Positions 9,380-13,069 of a stretch of 13,069 nt of DNA are shown here, piece after piece. This stretch comes from Glomus cerebriforme. Taxonomy: Eukaryota > Glomeromycota > Glomeromycetes > Glomerales > Glomeraceae. The notes under the pieces are model-generated. The model searched no databases and was not told the origin of the DNA. It saw nothing but the letters and a program-made list of their open reading frames with translations. The first letter of the stretch is position 1; the number at the start of each line of letters is the position of its first letter. The stretch is from NCBI GenBank assembly GCA_003550305.1, contig QKYT01000770.1, positions 38,238 through 51,306 of the forward strand, given 5' to 3'. The translations under genes and the position numbers were made by a program.

Positions 9380-9968
9380 CTGTAAATCGATGGACAATGC
9401 CCGAAATACAATAACAAATAAAATTTAAAAGAACAGATGTAAGACCTCCATTCAAAAAGAAAATCCTAACGTATCGTTCTTACGTAGCATGAGTCTTCAG
9501 AGTGAGGACTGAAAGCAAGACCTCCTTAGATATTAGTATGCTCTGATTCTCCCTCACATCCTAGTGCTAGCACCAAAAAAGTAAACCTTTCAATCAGACC
9601 TTCCATATCTCCCCACAATCTCATTGGATTTTCAAACTAGTACGATATGTTATAAAAGGAAATGCTTTTGTAAAAGGATTTATAGAAGCTGGCTATTAGT
9701 ACCAACCTCCAAAAAGAAAGGCAAAACTATCTAATACTATAACTAAAGATACAAAAAAAAGAAAATAAACCTACTTCTACCTCTACAACTTCCCTACCAA
9801 GACCGGTCCCAGGTCATCCTAACGGATACTCCAGATGAATCGAGACGACTGCTTATACTGTTTCATTTGAAGGCCATCACCCAGTACCTAGCCAACCCTA
9901 TGTATGACACCCATGGTTAATACGATACTCCGCCCCAGTAGGAGTTAATCCCAGAATAAGCCAATTCC

Positions 9969-10169
9969 TCACAGCCTGAATGTTCCTAATTCCAGTGAAT
10001 CGAGATGACTACTTACCCAAAAGTTCTTGGACATGTGCTTTGCAGAGGTGACGGAAACATCCAACCCTATCAAAGAATCCAGATCCTTGATATACCTATT
10101 GCAGAAAAAACTACGTCTTGCCTCCAGCACTCCCACCCTGATTCTACCCAACGCCACGTACCTGATCCT
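9969..10169 (-). other. Open frame in the retroposed element, probably not a gene
   Basis: The frame is open from the 5' end of the insert to a stop at 9969-9971 and contains RIRVGVLEARRSFFCNRY and AKHMSKNFWVSSHLDSLEL. The codon that would serve as a start (10155-10157) is GTG; the only Met in the frame is internal, so no eukaryotic start supports it. A second frame over the same bases is also open (through SGWECWRQDVVFSAIGISRI), which argues for low stop density in GC-richer sequence and against selection on protein. It may be the tail of a longer source frame, truncated at insertion. No domain recognised. Confidence 0.3.
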
Positions 10170-10184
10170 GTCATTATCTCTAAA
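10170..10184 (+). repeat. Target-site duplication, copy at the 5' end of the insert
   Basis: This is the second perfect copy of the 15-base word. LINE ORF1 sequence (NNLEIM on the minus strand) runs through it and is continued on the other side of the insert. Confidence 0.93.
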
Positions 10185-10666
10185 TTGTTCTGTTCTTTAA
10201 TTAATTGATCTTTAACATTGTCTTCTATGTCTTCTATTGTTTTGATTTTATTTCTGTATTTTTTTTGTTTATTATTATTCTTCTTTTTATTAATAGTTTT
10301 TTTTCTATTTTTGATTATTATATAATTCATACTGTTTTTCTGTTTTCGTTTCTCTATTCTCCTTCATCATCTTCTTTTCCTTCCCCTTCTCCGTTTCCTT
10401 GTTAGTTTCTATATTAATGTTTTTAATGGTGGAATTTTCTACCATCCGTTCTGAATGTTATCTGAATATCTAACTCTTGTTCTATTACTGAATCTTGCTC
10501 TATTAATTGGTATTCTGTTTGCTCCAGTCTGAAAAAACTGTTGTCTATTATTATATTGATAGGCTTGTCATTCATGATCCCTGTTATATTGTTCTGATGT
10601 TCCTTCTTGATACCTTACTCTTCTATTAGTGTACTCCATTCTTTTTTCTGTTCCCAATCTGAAATA

Positions 10667-10780
10667 GCATTCTCTATTAAAATGACCGTATTTTTTACAT
10701 ATTGTGCAGAATATCTCTCTTCTTCTTTGATTATATTGACATTCTTGTGTCATGTAATTGTTATGTCCACAAATCCTGCA
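10667..10780 (-). other. Twin CCHC zinc knuckles of ORF1
   Basis: The second knuckle (10667-10708) reads CTICKKYGHFNREC, an intact C-x2-C-x4-H-x4-C retroviral-type zinc knuckle. The first (10739-10780) reads CRICGHNNYMTQEC: the three Cys are correctly spaced but the position expected to be His is Tyr (codon TAC), a one-base change from CAC. The pair is separated by a short Arg-rich linker. Such knuckles bind single-stranded RNA or DNA in LINE ORF1 and Gag-like proteins. They are the firmest evidence for the identity of ORF1. Confidence 0.85.
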
Positions 10781-12284
10781 GCTATAAACAATTCTTCTTG
10801 TACTTCTTTGAATTGTAATTAGGTGTTCATTTTTGTCTTATATACTTATTCCCTGAGCACCACCATTTGCAATCATTGTTTTTCACTTTAATATTCTTTT
10901 TAGTGGCTAAATTTCTGTCTTTTCATGATACAAATAGAACAATTGCTTCCATTTTTATATCATTCACATTGTATACTTTTCAGTATTTTGCATGTCTCAT
11001 TAACAATTTTTCTTCAGGCTGTTGTTCCGTAGTGTTAGGTGATATGTTTAGTAATTTTACTGTAAATTGTCTTCTCTTTTTAACTCACGTTCCGAAATCA
11101 TTTTCATCTATTGTACTTCTATTCTGTAACCATTGCATGATATCAACTACATATCTTTGAATTTGTTGTCTGATATCTGAACTTCCACTTCTTATTAGAT
11201 TTTTTTTGATCTTATAATTTAGTTCACCTGGATTACCTATAGTATCTCTTACTACTTTCTTTAGCATCTCTTTTATCACGTGTTTCCATACATTTTTTAA
11301 TAATATTACTGTGTGACCTATTGTCTGATTTAATTCATACAGCTTTACATATTTGTACTCCCTTCCATGGTCTAACATCATTATTTTGTTTGTCTTGCAA
11401 TGTTACTACCATAACTGTCATGTAATTATTATTATAATTGGCAAATATTTCCTTGATTTGTTCGAAGTTCACATTGATGTTGATCATATCTTCTTTAATT
11501 ATTTGTATTAACTCCTCTTTATTTGCTCCACATGATGCACAATTTACCTTTAAAACGTGTTTGTGAAAACTTTGTTTTTCCTCGTGTTTGTCTATTTTCT
11601 TTGTTACTTGTATTGAGTCCTTTAAAGAACTTCCTGTTTCGGTAAAACCTTATTATCTATTGGTTACTTTTTTTCAGGTCTCTTTCCTAATATTTTCATA
11701 CTTGGTAGTATCACTAAAATCCTGAACCTATCATTTAATGAATTTGCCATACTTTCATCATCACTATCCTCATTCTTTGTTATTGAGGCACAGTCACTCT
11801 CACTCATCTTTTCGTAATGTTCTTTGATTTGTAGTATCCCATTTTTTTTAATATTATTTTCACTTTTTCCATTTCCATTGCATTTTTTGAGTGTGTTCCT
11901 TTTCGTTATTGTTAGTTGCAATTTTTTATTCAAATTCATTATTTGTCTATGCATTGTTAAGATTTCGCTCCTATACTGTTGTGTCATTATCTCTACCTGT
12001 ACCTGAAGTTGCTTAATTTTGTTTTTATCTTTGATTATAGTTAACATGTACTGCGCTTTGCACAGTTCATTTGTTTGTTCTTTCATTTTTTCATGTATTA
12101 ATGTTGCTATCATTCTTAATAGCACTGCTGTTGCTCTGTTAATATCTAAAAATTTTCTAATCTTTACATCTTGTTCTTCTGGCATTATTCCTGCTTGTAA
12201 TAATATTGCATCTTATTCTGACACTTGTTTCACTCTGAAGCCTTCAAATATTGCTACTTCTTCAACTGAAATATTTATTCCCAT

Positions 12285-13069
12285 CTTTCCTCTGATATTT
12301 CTGTTTTATTTTGTTTTATTTTATTTTTTTCATTTAGAAATTAGTTGAATATGTGATGGAAGTTTGTAGTAAGATATATGTTTTAGTGTTTTATATCATT
12401 GTAACCGGATTTTAAATTTTTTGATACATCTTGTACAGATTGAACAATAGAATTTAGCTAGATCTTGAATCATAAGTATCTAAAATAATAAAAATTTATG
12501 ATCAAAAAGAAGAAAAATAACTATTTATACAGTTTTGCAAATTTGAAAAAAAAATCAGCTAGTTTTAGGATAAAATACATATCGGATTAAGTTAGATGGA
12601 TTATTAGGTGGTTGGATAAGTTACACTTTTTTTTTTACATAGTGTAAAATAAGAAAAATTCTTTTTGATTGATCTGTACTATAGATGCTATCCAAATTAT
12701 TTTGGGATGTTATAAATATAATTTGGGATATACAAATTCATTTAGTTTATATGTAATTTATTAAGTAAAGTGCCAAAAATAATTTGGAATTTTACTATAT
12801 GTCCAAATTGATTTTGGGATTTGGGTAGCATTTATAATCTGTACACTCACCTGATATAATTTACATGCAAATCAGTTTTGATACACAAAAAAATTCCATC
12901 TATATGATTTAATAGGACGTATTTTCATATGCGCTAATCTATACCCTAACCCTAAATTTTTGAGATAACCCCAAATTTTGTAGACCAATCATAGTGATAG
13001 TNAGTCATTTGATACTAATAGTAATATTTTATAATGGCGATTAAATTTTTACNCTTTATTTAANGCNTT
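12285..13069. other. AT-rich non-coding flank, including the unmapped 5' end of the LINE
   Basis: No coding frame is supportable. The bases just above 12284 should be the LINE 5' leader; an in-frame TAA precedes the ORF1 ATG. No target-site duplication matching the other end was found. The stretch holds a weak inverted-repeat candidate (12680-12836), a small hairpin (TTACACT/AGTGTAA, 12621-12647) and N bases at 13002, 13053, 13064 and 13067. Confidence 0.55.
12680..12836. mobile_element. Candidate 157-bp inverted-repeat element
   Basis: The left end TATAGATGCTATCCAAAT (12680-12697) and the reverse complement of the right end, TATAAATGCTACCCAAAT (12819-12836), match at 16 of 18 positions; both differences are transitions. 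Between them the word TTTGGGAT and its variants recur several times in both orientations. It has the size and form of a short MITE, but a target duplication is not clear and there is no second copy in the window to test the edges. Confidence 0.4.

Larger units (their letters stand above)
9335..10169 (-). mobile_element. Retroposed polyadenylated element of unknown family
   Basis: The insert lies between two copies of GTCATTATCTCTAAA (9320-9334 and 10170-10184) inside the ORF1 tail; joining across one copy leaves the LINE frame open. On the minus strand it ends in 16 A (9336-9351), with AATAAA at 9374-9379, 22 bases before the tail. Poly(A) plus a 15-bp target duplication shows RNA-mediated insertion, like a SINE, a truncated LINE or a processed transcript. 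It is visibly richer in G and C than its surroundings, especially 9780-10170. A 30-base word (9826-9855) is repeated imperfectly at 9987-10015. At about 835 bp it is long for a tRNA-derived SINE, and I see no convincing Pol III boxes. From memory, unverified, peptides such as SAKHMSKNFWVSSHLDSLEL recur widely in Rhizophagus gene predictions. Confidence 0.85.
2428..12284 (-). mobile_element. Degenerate full-length LINE (non-LTR retrotransposon)
   Basis: Read on the minus strand, the order is ORF1 with two CCHC zinc knuckles, then ORF2 with EEP endonuclease, connector, reverse transcriptase and a C-terminal CCHC finger. This is the architecture of EEP-type LINEs, as opposed to those using a restriction-like endonuclease. 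I see no RNase H domain. Coding sequence can be followed almost continuously once three nested insertions (4263-5300, 7628-8638, 9335-10169) are set aside, leaving about 6.9-7.0 kb. Many stops and frameshifts show it is dead. The protein style (for example MND after the EEP Asn, DISKAYD, FMDD, NKA-GITGI) resembles LINEs that I recall as abundant in Rhizophagus. The limits given are coding limits; the true 5' and 3' ends and the target duplication were not found. Confidence 0.9.
9250..12284 (-). pseudogene. LINE ORF1 (nucleic-acid-binding protein), broken
   Basis: The likely start is the ATG at 12282-12284 (MGINISVEEVAIF), because an in-frame TAA lies just upstream. A TAA at 12213-12215 breaks it, and the longest open piece (11664-12185) restarts at MPEEQDV. 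Order: helical, Lys/Gln-rich coiled-coil-like part (11664-12185); a stretch with a CASC motif (about 11530-11541); a conserved-looking middle domain (11085-11381); two CCHC zinc knuckles (10667-10780); and a Lys-rich tail ending in a TAA at 9250-9252. Frameshifts lie near 11640-11660, 11345-11365, at the A-run near 10829-10833, and more than once in 10330-10430. In-frame stops include TGA at 11085-11087, 10980-10982, 10923-10925 and 10568-10570. The 9335-10169 insertion interrupts the tail. In LINEs, ORF1 coats the element RNA; that role is inferred from position and knuckles. Confidence 0.75.

Noticed and set aside
9826..10015. Pol III B-box-like CTCGATTCA words in the retroposed element
   Set aside because: They match the B-box consensus only partly, occur twice as part of an internal duplication, lie far from the 5' end and have no paired A box; the AATAAA plus poly(A) favours a polymerase II transcript.
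2964..11087. Reassignment of TGA to Trp
   Set aside because: TAA and TAG stops and many frameshifts interrupt the same frames, and TGG is used for Trp throughout, so decay explains the TGA codons better than a changed code.
12942..12956. Telomere-like TACCCTAACCCTAAA
   Set aside because: Only about two units of the CCCTAA motif, internal to AT-rich sequence; no array, so not evidence of a telomere.

Overview
The window reads as a transposon graveyard from an AT-rich eukaryotic nuclear genome. No intact host gene, tRNA, rRNA or CRISPR array is visible. The composition, the style of the LINE proteins and one GC-richer inserted repeat fit an arbuscular mycorrhizal fungus (Glomeromycotina, Rhizophagus-like). 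That assignment rests on recalled family resemblance and is moderate in confidence. Unresolved N bases (4666, 4669, 13002, 13053, 13064, 13067) point to draft sequence.

The backbone is one long, dead non-LTR retrotransposon (LINE) on the minus strand, from about 12284 (start of ORF1) down to about 2428 (end of ORF2). ORF1 has a coiled-coil-like N-terminus, a middle domain and two CCHC zinc knuckles. ORF2 has an endonuclease/exonuclease/phosphatase (EEP) domain, a Lys/Glu-rich connector, a reverse transcriptase (RT) with DISKAYD and FMDD motifs, and a C-terminal region ending in a CCHC finger. Every domain can be followed across stops and frameshifts, so the element is a pseudogene throughout.

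Three younger elements have broken the LINE. (1) 9335-10169 is a minus-strand, polyadenylated, retroposed sequence of unknown family, flanked by a perfect 15-bp target-site duplication. (2) 7628-8638 is a 1011-bp TA-flanked inverted-repeat element inside the EEP domain; removing it with one TA rejoins the reading frame. (3) 4263-5300 is a 1038-bp TA-flanked inverted-repeat element carrying a five-copy internal tandem repeat. Without the insertions the LINE is about 6.9-7.0 kb.

The flanks (1-2427 and 12285-13069) are AT-rich and non-coding. They hold a perfect 68-bp palindrome (581-648) and two weaker inverted-repeat candidates (1235-1460 and 12680-12836). The best candidates for undescribed biology are the three nested elements, none of which encodes recognisable mobility proteins and which must be moved in trans.
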